The notes beneath the pieces are model-generated. The model made no database searches and was not told where the DNA came from. It worked only from the letters and a program-made list of their open reading frames with translations. A program made the translations under genes and the position numbers. This document shows, one piece after another, positions 20,654 through 32,009 of a DNA stretch of 53,531 bases (positions within the stretch are counted from its first letter, which is position 1; each line of letters begins with the position of its first letter). The DNA is from Actinomycetota bacterium (lineage in GTDB: Bacteria > Actinomycetota > Actinomycetes > S36-B12 > UBA5976): contig CANGDT010000006.1 of the NCBI GenBank assembly GCA_947452755.1, positions 1 to 53,531 on the forward strand. Direction: 5' to 3'.

Positions 20654-22282
20654 CTACTCAGTCCAGCGCGGACTAGTGCTCTTTGGTGGGTAAAGCTTTT
20701 CGCGAATCAAAATGATTCCTGGCTGCTTCAAGCTGAGTGCATCACCGAGGTCTTCAACAGTTGTCTCAGTGAACGACAAACCAAACGCTTGAGCAAGAAC
20801 AGCCCAATCAGGTGACACAAGGTCAACGCCACGTTCCGGATGACCCATCACGATCTGGTCGAAGCGAAGCATTCCGTAACCGCCATCATCAACAATCAGC
20901 AATGTGTACGGAAGATTTTCCTGAACGATCGTGGCAAGTTCGCCAAGTGCAAATGCCACGCCGCCGTCTCCGCAAACAGCCAATGTTGGTGAACCATTGG
21001 CGGCTGGCCCGATAGCTGCTGGCAATCCGAATCCCAATGTTCCCCAACCAACGGGATAAACGATACGTCGTGGTCGTGGCTGAACCGCATAAACGCCAGT
21101 CCAATACCCACACACCGACATGTCGCACACGATCGTGCCGTCAGCCGGCCAATGCTGTTCAATCGCTTCAACAAGCGCAATTCCACGCTTGGATTTCTCA
21201 CCCACACGAAGTCGAGCACGCACCGTGGTATTCAACTGCGACACATCAGCCCACGAAGTGCGCGCCGGGGTTTGCGCTACTAATCCGTTTGCTACTTGTC
21301 CAATGTTGTTATGCACAACAACCGCAGTGGGATCTACATTGCGCATTGTCATTGTTGGGTCTGCGTCAACGATAACGATTTTTGCTGGCCACTTGATTGT
21401 CCAGTTTTTTGTGTTCATGCCGTCAAGTTGGCTACCCAATACAACAAGTACATCTGCCTGACCGAAAAGTTCTTCAACTTCTGGCTCATGAATTGGAGCT
21501 GTCACAATCAGGTCTGAATCTGCAGAGACTCCTTTGGCAGCAAATGACGTAATGATTGGTGCGTTCCAATGTGCTGACAATGTTGTGATTGCCTCGGATT
21601 GATCAACGGAACCGCCGCCAGCCCAAATGACAATTTTTTCCGAGCCTTCTAGTGCCGCCTTGGCAGCGCGCAGGTCAAGTGAAATAAATTCTTGTCCACG
21701 TTCAAGTGTTGGGCGAGTTCCAGTGAATGGTTGACCCAATACGTCTGCAGGAATTCCGAGGTAACCAGCGCCGGCGGGAGCACGCAACAAGTCGCGAATC
21801 ATTTCAGCGGCGACATCAACTGCAGTAACACCATCGGTCACGCTCACAGCCATGGAAACTCCATTGAGTTTCTTGGCCAGTGGAGCAAAAAGTGCGGCTT
21901 GGTCATCCATTTCGTGAAGCAGTCCTCGGGAACCGTCGGTTCCACGCTTACCGATTGGAGCTTCGGATGAAATAACAAAAATTGGGGAACCGCTGATAGC
22001 CGCTTCGCCAAATGCACCGAGGGTATTTGCTGCACCGGGGCCGGTTGTCGTGAGTGCGACTGCAATGTTTCCTGTTGTACGTGCAAGGCCATCAGCTGCA
22101 TAGGCGGTGGCTTGTTCATGCCGCACTCCAAGGATTGTTGGGCGCTGGGGTCCGAGTGCATCCCAAAATGCCAAGTTATGCACACCGGGTATCCCGAATG
22201 TGACGCGAACGTCAGCTTCCCACAGCAAGTCGAGGATGACCCCTGCAACAGTCGGGTGGCTTGGCGTGGCATTGTTAGACAT
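20654..22282 (-). CDS. Thiamine-pyrophosphate-dependent enzyme (acetolactate synthase-like)
   Basis: FGIPGVHNLAFWDAL; VRHEQATAYAADGLAR; GDGGVAFALGELATIVQENLPYTLLIVDDGGYGMLR. Confidence 0.88.
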   Translation of the reverse strand: MSNNATPSHPTVAGVILDLLWEADVRVTFGIPGVHNLAFWDALGPQRPTILGVRHEQATAYAADGLARTTGNIAVALTTTGPGAANTLGAFGEAAISGSPIFVISSEAPIGKRGTDGSRGLLHEMDDQAALFAPLAKKLNGVSMAVSVTDGVTAVDVAAEMIRDLLRAPAGAGYLGIPADVLGQPFTGTRPTLERGQEFISLDLRAAKAALEGSEKIVIWAGGGSVDQSEAITTLSAHWNAPIITSFAAKGVSADSDLIVTAPIHEPEVEELFGQADVLVVLGSQLDGMNTKNWTIKWPAKIVIVDADPTMTMRNVDPTAVVVHNNIGQVANGLVAQTPARTSWADVSQLNTTVRARLRVGEKSKRGIALVEAIEQHWPADGTIVCDMSVCGYWTGVYAVQPRPRRIVYPVGWGTLGFGLPAAIGPAANGSPTLAVCGDGGVAFALGELATIVQENLPYTLLIVDDGGYGMLRFDQIVMGHPERGVDLVSPDWAVLAQAFGLSFTETTVEDLGDALSLKQPGIILIREKLYPPKSTSPRWTE

Positions 22283-22395
22283 AAGAGAACTTTACCGTTT
22301 ACGAATGTGGCCGATGATGTCCGCCGTTGGGTCCAATGATCCAAGGTGTGCGTACTTGGTCACACAAGATTCAGGCACCAGACGAAGGAATCACC

Positions 22396-23562
22396 ATGGC
22401 TGAGCTACCAGAAGTTGTTGACGTTGTTATTGCAGGCGGTGGCGTCATGGGTGCCTCTGCGGCATTCCATCTTGCCGAAGCAGGCGTGAGCGTCCTGCTT
22501 GTTGAAAAGAGTGAGCTTGCAAGTGGCTCAACATCTAAAGCTGCGGGTGGTGTTCGTGCGAATTTCTCTGACGAATTGAACATCGCAATGGGCGCACGTT
22601 CGTTGGACCTTTTGGCTGACTTCAATAATCGTCCAGGTCAAGAAATTGATTTACATCGTCCGGGTTACTTGTTTGCTCTGACAACACCTGAAGATGTGGC
22701 CACTTTTGAACGCTCAACAGAGTTGCATCATAAATTCGGTGTTGAATCGCGCATGCTGACTCCTCAAGAAGCACTTGAGTTGAGCCCGCTTCTCAACATT
22801 GATGATGTACTTGCCGCTTCATTCACTCCAAACGATGGCCATTGCACGCCTGAATCCGTTGTGATGGGTTATGCATCTGGCGCTCGTCGTCATGGCGCAA
22901 CTGTTCTGACAAATACTGAACTCACAGGGATCACGTTGAGTGGTAACGAAATCACTGGTGTCACAACAAGTGCAGGAAATGTGCGAACGAGTGCTGTCAT
23001 TAACTGCGCAGGTGCATGGTCGCCAACCGTTGGTGCGATGGTTGGCCTTGACTTACCTGTGGTGCCGTACCGCCGTGAACTTCTCATCACTGAACCACTG
23101 AGCGATGATTTCGCAGACTTGCCAGCAAACATGGCATTCACAATTGATTACTCAACATCGCTTTACTGGCACCGTGAAGGTAAGGGCCTGTTGATGGGAT
23201 TCTCTGATAAGACTGTCGCACCTGGTTTTGATTTCTCGCGTGATCCACAGTTCCCAGAAAAATTGGCCGAGCTTGCCTATGAACGTGCACCTCGTTTGCT
23301 TGATGTCGGTGTTGGTTCGGGTTGGTCAGGTTTGTACGAGGTCACACCAGATCACAACGCAATCCTTGGTGAATGGGGTAACGTTTCACGCTTCTTGTAT
23401 GCGACAGGTTTCAGCGGTCATGGTTTCTTGCAAGGACCAGCTATTGGTGAAATTCTGCGCGACCTGTACTTGGGCAAGCAGCCATTCGTTGACATCTCAC
23501 CGCTCAGTGCTGATCGTTTTTCTTCGGGTGGCGAACTTCGTCCCGAGAGCAACATCGTTTAA
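22396..23562 (+). CDS. FAD-dependent oxidoreductase, DAO / sarcosine-oxidase-beta-like
   Basis: DVVIAGGGVMGASAAFHLAEAGVSVLLVEKSELASGSTSKAAGGVR; GFSGHGFLQGPAIGEI. Confidence 0.88.
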   Translation: MAELPEVVDVVIAGGGVMGASAAFHLAEAGVSVLLVEKSELASGSTSKAAGGVRANFSDELNIAMGARSLDLLADFNNRPGQEIDLHRPGYLFALTTPEDVATFERSTELHHKFGVESRMLTPQEALELSPLLNIDDVLAASFTPNDGHCTPESVVMGYASGARRHGATVLTNTELTGITLSGNEITGVTTSAGNVRTSAVINCAGAWSPTVGAMVGLDLPVVPYRRELLITEPLSDDFADLPANMAFTIDYSTSLYWHREGKGLLMGFSDKTVAPGFDFSRDPQFPEKLAELAYERAPRLLDVGVGSGWSGLYEVTPDHNAILGEWGNVSRFLYATGFSGHGFLQGPAIGEILRDLYLGKQPFVDISPLSADRFSSGGELRPESNIV

Positions 23563-23582
23563 CACCCTTGTAGTCTGACGTT

Positions 23583-24260
23583 ATGTTTTCATTAGGCGAG
23601 TGGTTACGACCCTCGCGCACAGTGCCTGTGACTCCATGGGCTGCTGGCGCTACAAACTGGAAACCGGCTCCTAAAACACTTGCTGCTTTGTTGTTTGGGT
23701 TATGGCTTTTCGGCTCAGGCGAAGCAGCACTCGTTGCTGCGAACTGCGGTGTTTCGCCCTGGGTTGTTTTCGCTCAGGGAATTTCGTTGAAGACTGGAAT
23801 GTCAATCGGCTGGTCAACATTTGTGATTTCTGTATGCGTTCTACTTTTATGGATTCCACTTCGCCGACGTCCAGGCCTCGGTACGGTACTGAACATCATT
23901 GTGATTGCCTTTGCTTTGCAGGTCATGATTCCTTTATTCCCAAGCCCCGACGCCAAATGGCTCCAAGTGGTGGAGGCATTCTTCGGCGTAGCCCTGGTCG
24001 GATTGGGTAGCGCCTTTTACATCACCAGCAACGTCGGTCCTGGTCCACGTGATGGATTGATGACCGGGCTGCATGACAAGACAGGTGTTCGTATCGGACG
24101 CGTGCGTCTAGCCATAGAAGCGATTGTGCTCGTCATCGGTTATGCGCTGGGTGGCACGGTGGGAATCGGCACTTTGATCTTTGCGCTATTTATTGGACAA
24201 AGTGTTGCCTTGTGGTTTGGCGTAGTTTCGCGACTCACTGAGCAGCCCCACACGCACTAG
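23583..24260 (+). CDS. YczE/YitT-like integral membrane protein
   Basis: Multiple TM segments; YITSNVGPGPRDGLMTGLHDKTGVRIGRVRLAIE. Confidence 0.75.
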   Translation: MFSLGEWLRPSRTVPVTPWAAGATNWKPAPKTLAALLFGLWLFGSGEAALVAANCGVSPWVVFAQGISLKTGMSIGWSTFVISVCVLLLWIPLRRRPGLGTVLNIIVIAFALQVMIPLFPSPDAKWLQVVEAFFGVALVGLGSAFYITSNVGPGPRDGLMTGLHDKTGVRIGRVRLAIEAIVLVIGYALGGTVGIGTLIFALFIGQSVALWFGVVSRLTEQPHTH

Positions 24261-25210
24261 CTGTGTTCTGGTCGCGCTTTCTCTGCGACATACACACCTA
24301 CGAGCATGACAATGCCACCAATCATCTGAACGATGTCTAACGATTCGCCCAACACAACCCAAGCAATGATGAATGCAACGAGCGGCTCAAACATGCCAAT
24401 TAGACTCGCACCAGCTGCACCAAGATGACGAATTGCCATCACAACTAAAACAAAAGGTACAACGGTTCCTGCGATGACCATGTAGGCGATGAGAATCCAC
24501 ATCGGCACCTGCATCTCGGATGACGTAAATGGCGTCACCGTTCCATGAAGTGCTGACCAAGGGAACGAGGACCACGGAGCAATGATCGCCCAAAAAATTG
24601 TGGCAAATCCAAAGCCCCACATGATGAGCGAAACCGGATCGCGACGCTTAGATGCTTTTTCGCCAAGCAAGAAATAAAACACTAATGACGTAGTTGCCAA
24701 CATCGCAGCAATCATGCCGACAGCATCCAGTGTGAATCCATTCCACACTTGGGCTACAAGTGCTAGACCGCCGACGGCGAGACCAAGACCAAGCCACACG
24801 CTGGATCGCACATGTTGCTTACGACCGAACCGAATCCATAGCACCACAAAAATTGGGGCAGTAAATTCGATCAGCAAGGTGATGCCTACGGGCATTTTGC
24901 TGATTGCAACAAAATATGCCCACTGGGTGACCGTGATTCCAAACAAGCTGTAAACAAGCAGAACGGGGATTTCCGCCTTTTCGAGTTTGAAGGCCTTGCG
25001 GTTGGTCAGCGCAACGAAAACAAAAAGAATGATGAATGCGAAGGTGGTGCGAATTTGCGATACCCGAACTGCATCGCCAACTTGAAGCAGAATTACTTTG
25101 CTGACTGTTCCGTTGATTCCCCAAATTGTGGCGGCCGACAAATACAGCAGGTAACCCAGTTTTTCACTTCGGTGGAAGGCCGGAGCGGTGTCCGAAGTAT
25201 TCGTCGTCAT
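24257..25210 (-). CDS. EamA family (DMT) transporter
   Basis: Ten-TM pattern, LSAATIWGINGTVSK, FEPLVAFIIAWVVLGESL. Confidence 0.9.
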   Translation of the reverse strand: MTTNTSDTAPAFHRSEKLGYLLYLSAATIWGINGTVSKVILLQVGDAVRVSQIRTTFAFIILFVFVALTNRKAFKLEKAEIPVLLVYSLFGITVTQWAYFVAISKMPVGITLLIEFTAPIFVVLWIRFGRKQHVRSSVWLGLGLAVGGLALVAQVWNGFTLDAVGMIAAMLATTSLVFYFLLGEKASKRRDPVSLIMWGFGFATIFWAIIAPWSSFPWSALHGTVTPFTSSEMQVPMWILIAYMVIAGTVVPFVLVVMAIRHLGAAGASLIGMFEPLVAFIIAWVVLGESLDIVQMIGGIVMLVGVYVAEKARPEHS

Positions 25211-26373
25211 TGACTGAAGTGCTCCAAGGCCTCTTGGTAGACGGAGATCGTCTCTCGAGCGATTCTATCCCAGCCAAATTCTTTCACTGCGCGCTCGCGT
25301 CCTGCTGCACCCATTGCTCGTGCCCGATTCGTATCACCGAGGACGCTGCCGAGTGCATTGGCAAAGTCAGTTTCGAAAGCGGCCGTATCGTTTTCGTCGT
25401 AATGCACTAGCAGGCCGGTAGCTCCATCCACAACAACTTCTGGAATGCCGCCGACATCACTAGCTACGACAGCAACTTCACAGGCCATTGCTTCAAGGTT
25501 CACGATGCCGAGTGGTTCGTAAATAGAAGGACAAGCGAATACGGCGGCATGTGACAAAACTTGTACCAGTTCTGGTCGAGGCAACTGATCTTTGATCCAG
25601 TGCACACCGGTGCGTGTGGCCGCAAGTTTGGCAATTTGTTCAGATACTTCGTCGCCAAGTTCTGGAGTATCCGGTGACGAGGCACAGATAACCAATGCGA
25701 ATTCAGCCGGCAGCATTTCAGCAGCGCGCAGCAAATGCATAATGCCCTTTTGCCGAGTGATGCGACCTACGAACAACACGTATGGCCGTTCGGGGTCGAT
25801 GCCGTTTGACGTTAGCGCAGATGTGTCATTGACGCGTTGCACGGATTCAGTGTTGATGCCGTTATAAACAACTTTGACTTTTTCAGGATCAATATCGGGG
25901 TAGCACTCGAGAATGTCATTGCGCATTCCGTTGCTGACGGCGATGACTGCATCTGCAGCCAAATACGCTGTGACTTCAGCCCATGAGGACACCGCGTATC
26001 CACCACCAAGCTGTTCGGCTTTCCATGGACGCCGTGGTTCTAGTGAATGGGCAGTCAGAATGTGCGGACGACTATAAAGCAAACCACCAATGTGGCCGGC
26101 CATATTTGCGTACCAGGTGTGTGAATGAATGACATCCGCGTTTGCCAAGTCACCCATCATGGACAGGTTGGTGCCCAGCACTTGGATGGCGGCATTTGCG
26201 CTAGCGAGTTCGGACGGGGTTGCGTAAGTGAGTGCACCTTCTTTAGGCGCTCCAAAGGCATGAACATCAACAGTTTCAAGTTTGCGGAGCTCTTCAACGA
26301 GGTGCTCAACGTGAACGCCCGCACCACCATAGATATCGGGTGGCCATTCTTTGGTAACAATTGAAATACGCAC
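25207..26373 (-). CDS. glgA: Glycogen synthase / GT4 glycosyltransferase
   Basis: TKEWPPDIYGGAGVHVEHL; FVGRITRQKGIMHLLRA; SIYEPLGIVNLEAMAC; divergent from glgC. Confidence 0.9.
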   Translation of the reverse strand: MRISIVTKEWPPDIYGGAGVHVEHLVEELRKLETVDVHAFGAPKEGALTYATPSELASANAAIQVLGTNLSMMGDLANADVIHSHTWYANMAGHIGGLLYSRPHILTAHSLEPRRPWKAEQLGGGYAVSSWAEVTAYLAADAVIAVSNGMRNDILECYPDIDPEKVKVVYNGINTESVQRVNDTSALTSNGIDPERPYVLFVGRITRQKGIMHLLRAAEMLPAEFALVICASSPDTPELGDEVSEQIAKLAATRTGVHWIKDQLPRPELVQVLSHAAVFACPSIYEPLGIVNLEAMACEVAVVASDVGGIPEVVVDGATGLLVHYDENDTAAFETDFANALGSVLGDTNRARAMGAAGRERAVKEFGWDRIARETISVYQEALEHFSQ

Positions 26374-26379
26374 ACCCCA

Positions 26380-26401
26380 ACCCTAGAGGTTTCACTAGGC
26401 T
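26380..26401. promoter_or_regulatory. Compact divergent glgA/glgC promoter with two opposed -10 elements
   Basis: Minus-strand TAGGGT (26380-26385) 6 nt before the glgA GTG; plus-strand TAGGCT (26396-26401) 6 nt before the glgC GTG. Confidence 0.65.
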
Positions 26402-26407
26402 TAGCGT

Positions 26408-27628
26408 GTGCGTAGTCGTCATAACGTCTTAAGCATCGTGCTTGCCGGTGGTGAAGGTAAGCGTCTGATGCCGTTGACGGCTGACCGAGCCAAACCAGCA
26501 GTCCCATTTGGCGGGTCGTATCGTCTTGTTGACTTTGTTTTGTCGAATCTTGTTAACGCTGGATATCTACGAATCTGTGTGTTGACCCAGTACAAATCGC
26601 ATTCCCTTGACCGTCACATCACAACAACGTGGCGTGTGGGCAGCATGCTCGGTGACTACGTCACACCGGTTCCGGCTCAGCAGCGGCTCGGCCCGCGTTG
26701 GTACACCGGATCTGCGGATGCGATTTATCAAAGTTTGAATTTGGTTTATGACGAGATGCCGGACTACGTCGTTGTGTTTGGTGCTGATCACGTGTACCGC
26801 ATGGATCCCGAGCAGATGGTCGAGGCGCACATTGCATCTGGCGCGAGTGTCACCGTCGCTGGAATTCGCGTAGCTAAATCTGAAGCAAGCAGTTTTGGAA
26901 TCATTAAGACCGATGCCAGCGGCACAAAGATTACTGAGTTCTTAGAAAAGCCTGCAGATCCACCAACTGTCCCAGGCTCTCCAGATGAATGCTTTGCATC
27001 GATGGGTAATTATGTGTTCAGCACGGATGCACTGATTGATGCATTGCGTACAGATGCACTTGATGAGACGTCTATCCATGACATGGGTAGCAACATCATT
27101 CCAATGCTGACCGAACGTGGCGAAGCAAACGTTTATGACTTCGCATTGAATGAAGTCCCGGGCACAACTGACCGTGACCGAGGTTATTGGCGGGATGTTG
27201 GAACATTAGACGCGTATCACGATGCGCACATGGACCTGGTATCTGTGCATCCAATTTTTAACTTGTACAACCGTGAGTGGCCAATCCTCACATCGTTGCC
27301 ACCTTTAGCGCCAGCAAAGTTTGTTCAGGGCGGAAATGCACATGAATCCATCGTGGGTGCAGGCTCAATCATTTCTGGTGCGCATGTGCGATCGTCAGTT
27401 GTATCGCATGAAGTGCGTGTGCAAGACGGTGCCTACGTCGATGGTGCAGTTCTAATGCCTGGTGTGCGCATTGGCCGCGGCGCTGTTATTCGCCGCGCGA
27501 TTTTGGATAAGAACGTAGTTGTCCCGGATGGTGCACAAATCGGCGTTGATCTCGATCGTGATCGCGAGCTCTACACCGTCAGCGACAGTGGCATTGTGAT
27601 CCTAGGCAAAGGCCAACGCGTACTTTAA
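26408..27628 (+). CDS. glgC: Glucose-1-phosphate adenylyltransferase
   Basis: [45 protein letters not shown]-type motif (GSADAIYQS); ADHVYRMD. Confidence 0.96.
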   Translation: MRSRHNVLSIVLAGGEGKRLMPLTADRAKPAVPFGGSYRLVDFVLSNLVNAGYLRICVLTQYKSHSLDRHITTTWRVGSMLGDYVTPVPAQQRLGPRWYTGSADAIYQSLNLVYDEMPDYVVVFGADHVYRMDPEQMVEAHIASGASVTVAGIRVAKSEASSFGIIKTDASGTKITEFLEKPADPPTVPGSPDECFASMGNYVFSTDALIDALRTDALDETSIHDMGSNIIPMLTERGEANVYDFALNEVPGTTDRDRGYWRDVGTLDAYHDAHMDLVSVHPIFNLYNREWPILTSLPPLAPAKFVQGGNAHESIVGAGSIISGAHVRSSVVSHEVRVQDGAYVDGAVLMPGVRIGRGAVIRRAILDKNVVVPDGAQIGVDLDRDRELYTVSDSGIVILGKGQRVL

Positions 27629-27640
27629 TTTGTGACGGTT

Positions 27641-28585
27641 CTACATTCCGTGGATGTGAACTTCAACGGCCAAAATTCTCTGCAAATCAAGGAAATCGCG
27701 ATGATAAACAACCATCGAACCAGGACTTAATGCCGGATCAAAAAGCTCAGAGTTCGCCGAAATATTGACCAGTGATTCATCAAGAATGAATTCTGCCTTC
27801 AGCGCTTTCATGACGGTCGGAAGTACAGGACGGTGTGTACAAATTACCGTGGGTTGATCCGCGTAGGCCAATTCTGCGATTCGAGTTTTTGCTGCCTCGG
27901 AGTCCTCTTTGTGGCGCTCTTCGCTGATTGTCGCTTCTAACCCAATCGGCAAACTTCGAGCGGTTGCGTAGGGTCCCACTGTGTCGCGGCAACGTGTTGA
28001 GTCGGAAGTGTGAATGTACGAAACGCCATAGGCGGCAAGTGCAGGTACGACACCAGCTGCTTGGATTCGGCCAACTGCTGTTAAAGGGCGGTCCGCATCG
28101 CGGTTCGAGCGATTCGATAATGACACGGTCCAGTCGGCACGCTTCATGGCTTGGGTATGACGCATGACAATCAGCGGTGAAGTAGCCCGACCATTTTTTG
28201 CAGCATCAATAACATCGGCATCGTGTTCGTATGTGAGAAGTGCGCGTGCCTGCTTAAATGGCAGCCAACGAATTTCATCAACTTCATTGTTAGGAACAAA
28301 GTCTCCAGCGAGAACTTCGGCATGCCAGTAGTTCACAATTTTTGGTTTGCCATTTGCTTTGTAACTCTGGGTAGGAAGCGGAAGTCCAAGCTGAATTGCG
28401 TAACCGGTTTCTTCGCGAACTTCGCGGATTGCTGCGCCTGCAATATCTTCGGCGGGATCCAGTTTCCCTTTCGGAAATGACCAATCATCGCGATAACTAC
28501 GATGCACCAATAAATATTCACGCGCATTGCCTTCGCCACGAGTAATTACCGCGCCGGCAGCACGTACGGTCTTATCGATCGCCAC
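27641..28585 (-). CDS. NUDIX hydrolase fused to histidine phosphatase domain (MutT1-like)
   Basis: [23 protein letters not shown] Nudix box; [13 protein letters not shown]-like C-terminal domain. Confidence 0.9.
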   Translation of the reverse strand: MAIDKTVRAAGAVITRGEGNAREYLLVHRSYRDDWSFPKGKLDPAEDIAGAAIREVREETGYAIQLGLPLPTQSYKANGKPKIVNYWHAEVLAGDFVPNNEVDEIRWLPFKQARALLTYEHDADVIDAAKNGRATSPLIVMRHTQAMKRADWTVSLSNRSNRDADRPLTAVGRIQAAGVVPALAAYGVSYIHTSDSTRCRDTVGPYATARSLPIGLEATISEERHKEDSEAAKTRIAELAYADQPTVICTHRPVLPTVMKALKAEFILDESLVNISANSELFDPALSPGSMVVYHRDFLDLQRILAVEVHIHGM

Positions 28586-30746
28586 GAATACCCACCATGT
28601 TCAGAAGCGTATTGAACATTCGGGGTGTAGCAATTTCTGCCGGGGGCTTACTCACAGGATGACTCTTGATCAGTTGCTCTTGGTAGTCATCTAAAGGTTC
28701 GTCTTCAGTTCCCAGGTACACACGCGTCCAGGTGCCATCTGGATTGAGGTGCCATGAGGCGGTTGTGTCAGCCATTGCAAAATCCAAAGTTTCGGAAATT
28801 GAGTTTCCATCATTTGAGTTAAGCAAAACTACACATTCGACTCGACGATCAAGGTTGCGGTGCATCATGTCTGGTGAACCAATCCACGTTTCTTGCTCGC
28901 CAGCGTTTTCGAATTCGTAGACGCGACTGTGTTCCAAAAAGCGGCCCAAGATGCTGCGCACTCGAATGTTCTCCGAGAGTCCGGGTACACCGGGACGTAA
29001 TGCGCAAATACCGCGCACAACCACATCAACTTGTACGCCCGCGTTTGACGCACGATACAGGGCATCAAGAATCGCTTCGTCCACTAGAGAATTGCACTTG
29101 AAGCGGATGCGTGCTGTTTTGCCCTGTTGTGCGTGAGCGATTTCGCGTTCAATTTTTTCAACCAGCCCGGTTCGCAACTCGCGTGGTGCAACCATCAGAC
29201 GGTTGTAGTCACCCTGCACGCCGTATCCGGAAAGGTGATTGAACAAACTCGCGACGTCTTCGCCGACTTTGGGATCGCTAGTTAATAATCCGTAATCTTC
29301 ATAAACACGTGCGGTTTTGGGATTGTAGTTACCCGTACCGATGTGCACATAGCGATTTAGACGGCCGTGGTCGTTACGGACCACCATGCACAACTTGGCA
29401 TGAGTTTTCAGTCCGACAATCCCATACACAACATGTACGCCGGCTTCTTCAAGCTTGCGTGCCCAGTCGATGTTGTTTTGTTCGTCAAAACGGGCCTTGA
29501 TTTCGACAACAGCGAGTACTTGCTTGCCCGCTTCTGCTGCTGCAATTAACGCATCCACAATCGGGGAGTCACCCGATGTGCGATACAGCGTTTGCTTAAT
29601 CGCTAGAACGTTTGGATCAACAGATGCTTGCTCAAGAAACGCTTGCATGCTGGTTGAGAACGAGTCGTATGGGTGGTGAAGTAACACATCACGATGGCGC
29701 ATCACTTCGAGAATGTCAGGCGCTGACGATGATTCAACTTCGGAAAGTGCGCTACTTGTGCGGCCAACAAATGGTGGCAGCTTAAGATCATCGCGATTAA
29801 GTTTCTGCAATTCAAACAGCGCACGAAGATCTAACATGCCATTCAGTCGGTAGACCTCATTGTCATTGACACCAAGTTCACCAATCAGCATTTCCAAAAT
29901 CTTTGGGTCGATTGATTGTTCAACCTCAAGTCGAACTGGTGGACCGAAGCGGCGGCGCATCAATTCGCGTTCGAGTGCCTGCAACAAATTTTCGGCGTCA
30001 TCTTCTTCGACTTCAAGTTCTTCATTTCGAGTAACGCGAAATGTGTGATTCTGAATTACTTCCATGCCTGGGAACAACATGTGCACATGACCAGCGATGA
30101 CATCTTCAAGTGGAACGTAACGTTCAGTTCCTACTTCGATGAATCGTGGAAGTGATGGTGGAACTTTTACGCGCGCAAAAAGTTCGTAACCAGATTCGGG
30201 GTTGCGCACCACGACTGCCAGGTTCAACGACAAACCTGAAATGTAGGGGAAAGGATGTGATGGGTCGACAGCCAGCGGCGTCAGTACAGGAAAAACCTGA
30301 GTTTCAAAAAGAGTTGTGAGATCAGCACGCTCGGTGGGTGTGACATCTTCCCAACGCAAAATTTGAATGCCGCTCGCCAGCAAAGTCGGTAAGACAGATT
30401 CAGTAAAAGTTGCTGCATGCTCTTGCATCAGTTCATACGAGCGAGCAAGGACGTTGTCGTAAAGCTCCCGTGGCATAGAGCCGCTCGCCGACTTCACAGC
30501 CATTCCCGCGGCAATTCGACGCTTAAGACCGGCGATGCGCACCATGAAAAATTCGTCCAGGTTACTAGCGAAAATTGCTAAATACTTAGCCCGCTCCAGA
30601 ATTGCCATCTCTTCATCTTGGGCAAGTTCGAGAACGCGTTGGTTGAATGCAAGCCAAGAAAGTTCGCGATCCAAATAGCGATCGGCAGGCAAGCCAATGC
30701 TGGTCGCGGCTGTGATCTTGGTGATTTCCATCGTTTCGTCAGACAT
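28572..30746 (-). CDS. ppk: Polyphosphate kinase
   Basis: [29 protein letters not shown]-type ([12 protein letters not shown]); [40 protein letters not shown]. Confidence 0.96.
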   Translation of the reverse strand: MSDETMEITKITAATSIGLPADRYLDRELSWLAFNQRVLELAQDEEMAILERAKYLAIFASNLDEFFMVRIAGLKRRIAAGMAVKSASGSMPRELYDNVLARSYELMQEHAATFTESVLPTLLASGIQILRWEDVTPTERADLTTLFETQVFPVLTPLAVDPSHPFPYISGLSLNLAVVVRNPESGYELFARVKVPPSLPRFIEVGTERYVPLEDVIAGHVHMLFPGMEVIQNHTFRVTRNEELEVEEDDAENLLQALERELMRRRFGPPVRLEVEQSIDPKILEMLIGELGVNDNEVYRLNGMLDLRALFELQKLNRDDLKLPPFVGRTSSALSEVESSSAPDILEVMRHRDVLLHHPYDSFSTSMQAFLEQASVDPNVLAIKQTLYRTSGDSPIVDALIAAAEAGKQVLAVVEIKARFDEQNNIDWARKLEEAGVHVVYGIVGLKTHAKLCMVVRNDHGRLNRYVHIGTGNYNPKTARVYEDYGLLTSDPKVGEDVASLFNHLSGYGVQGDYNRLMVAPRELRTGLVEKIEREIAHAQQGKTARIRFKCNSLVDEAILDALYRASNAGVQVDVVVRGICALRPGVPGLSENIRVRSILGRFLEHSRVYEFENAGEQETWIGSPDMMHRNLDRRVECVVLLNSNDGNSISETLDFAMADTTASWHLNPDGTWTRVYLGTEDEPLDDYQEQLIKSHPVSKPPAEIATPRMFNTLLNMVGIRGDR

Positions 30747-30850
30747 AATGCCATAAGCGTTGCACACTTTGGTTAACAAGAAACCGCGAAAAATGGACTC
30801 AGAGCCATTCTCAAGGTGAACAAATCCATGAGTAATGCCATGATGAAAGA

Positions 30851-32008
30851 GTGACGAGACAGATTGTGATCATGGGTTCGGGCGAAACGAGCCCCACAAT
30901 GGTCACCCCGCATCAAAATTTGCTTGCCGACACCCCAAAAACCCCAAAATCAATGGTTTTTTTGGACACTCCATTTGGTTTCCAAGAAAATGCCGATGAC
31001 CTGACCAAACGCATCATTGAGTACTTCGCGCATTCCGTCGGACATGTACCAACCCCAGTGTCGTTACGCAATGCCCAGGTGTCTGGCAGCGAGCTCGGTC
31101 AAGCGGTCAACGCCATTCGCGAAGCATCCTGGCTATTTGCCGGTCCCGGAAGCCCGTCGTATGCCTTGAAAGTGTGGCAGGAACTAGGCGTCAATCCGCA
31201 CCTAGATGCTGTGCTGTCCCGCGGCACTCTCGTGTTCGCTTCGGCTGCAGCTCTGACTGTTGGATCGCACACCATGCCCGTATATGAAATGTACAAAGTT
31301 GGCGAAGAACCGCATTGGCTTGAGGGCCTGAATTTAATGGAACGTCATACCGGAATGCCCGCAGCTGTCATTCCGCACTACGACAACACCGAAGGTCAAA
31401 ACCATGACACTCGGTTCTGTTACATCGGTGAACGTCGACTTCGCATTTTGGAATCTTTGCTCCCTGAAGAGACTTTCATTATCGGTGTTGACGAACACAC
31501 TGGAATTAGTTTTGACCTCGACTTGCGCATTGCTCGTGTATTTGGTCGTGGACAAATGACTATTCGTCATCACGGTGAATCGTGGACGGTAAATTCGGGT
31601 GGCAGCGCGACGTTTGACGAAATCATTTCGCACACAGGCAGTCACATTGTTCTTGGCGAACCAGCACCGTTATTTAAAGTTGACCCAAGTCGCGTGGAAG
31701 AGATGCTCGAGTCCGGCGATGTGTCGTCCGCAGTGAATGCATTGTTGGACCTTGACGAAGTAGATCGCGATTTTGAAACCCGTGCTGCTGTTCATGCGCT
31801 TGTCACACGTTTGGGGCATTTGGCTGCAAGCCCGCGCGTGGATCTTCAGTCTGTAGTTGGTCCCTATATAGAGGCACTCTTACAAGCTCGGCAAGCCGCT
31901 CGTGCTGGTGGACGTTGGGATGAGGCGGATCAAATCCGTGATCAGTTGACCGAGATGAAAGTTGTTATCAAGGATTCAGCCGACGGTTCAACGTGGGAGA
32001 TTCACTAA
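30851..32008 (+). CDS. S51/cyanophycinase-like class-I amidotransferase-fold protein with CysRS-like C-terminal domain
   Basis: N-terminal [33 protein letters not shown]-terminal [46 protein letters not shown] resembles the cysteinyl-tRNA synthetase C-terminus. Confidence 0.75.
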   Translation: MTRQIVIMGSGETSPTMVTPHQNLLADTPKTPKSMVFLDTPFGFQENADDLTKRIIEYFAHSVGHVPTPVSLRNAQVSGSELGQAVNAIREASWLFAGPGSPSYALKVWQELGVNPHLDAVLSRGTLVFASAAALTVGSHTMPVYEMYKVGEEPHWLEGLNLMERHTGMPAAVIPHYDNTEGQNHDTRFCYIGERRLRILESLLPEETFIIGVDEHTGISFDLDLRIARVFGRGQMTIRHHGESWTVNSGGSATFDEIISHTGSHIVLGEPAPLFKVDPSRVEEMLESGDVSSAVNALLDLDEVDRDFETRAAVHALVTRLGHLAASPRVDLQSVVGPYIEALLQARQAARAGGRWDEADQIRDQLTEMKVVIKDSADGSTWEIH

Positions 32009-32009
32009 C

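Noticed and set aside
20640-20700. Terminator searched for between convergent purC and TPP-enzyme genes
   Set aside because: Only 2 nt separate the stop codons and no stem with T-tract was found.
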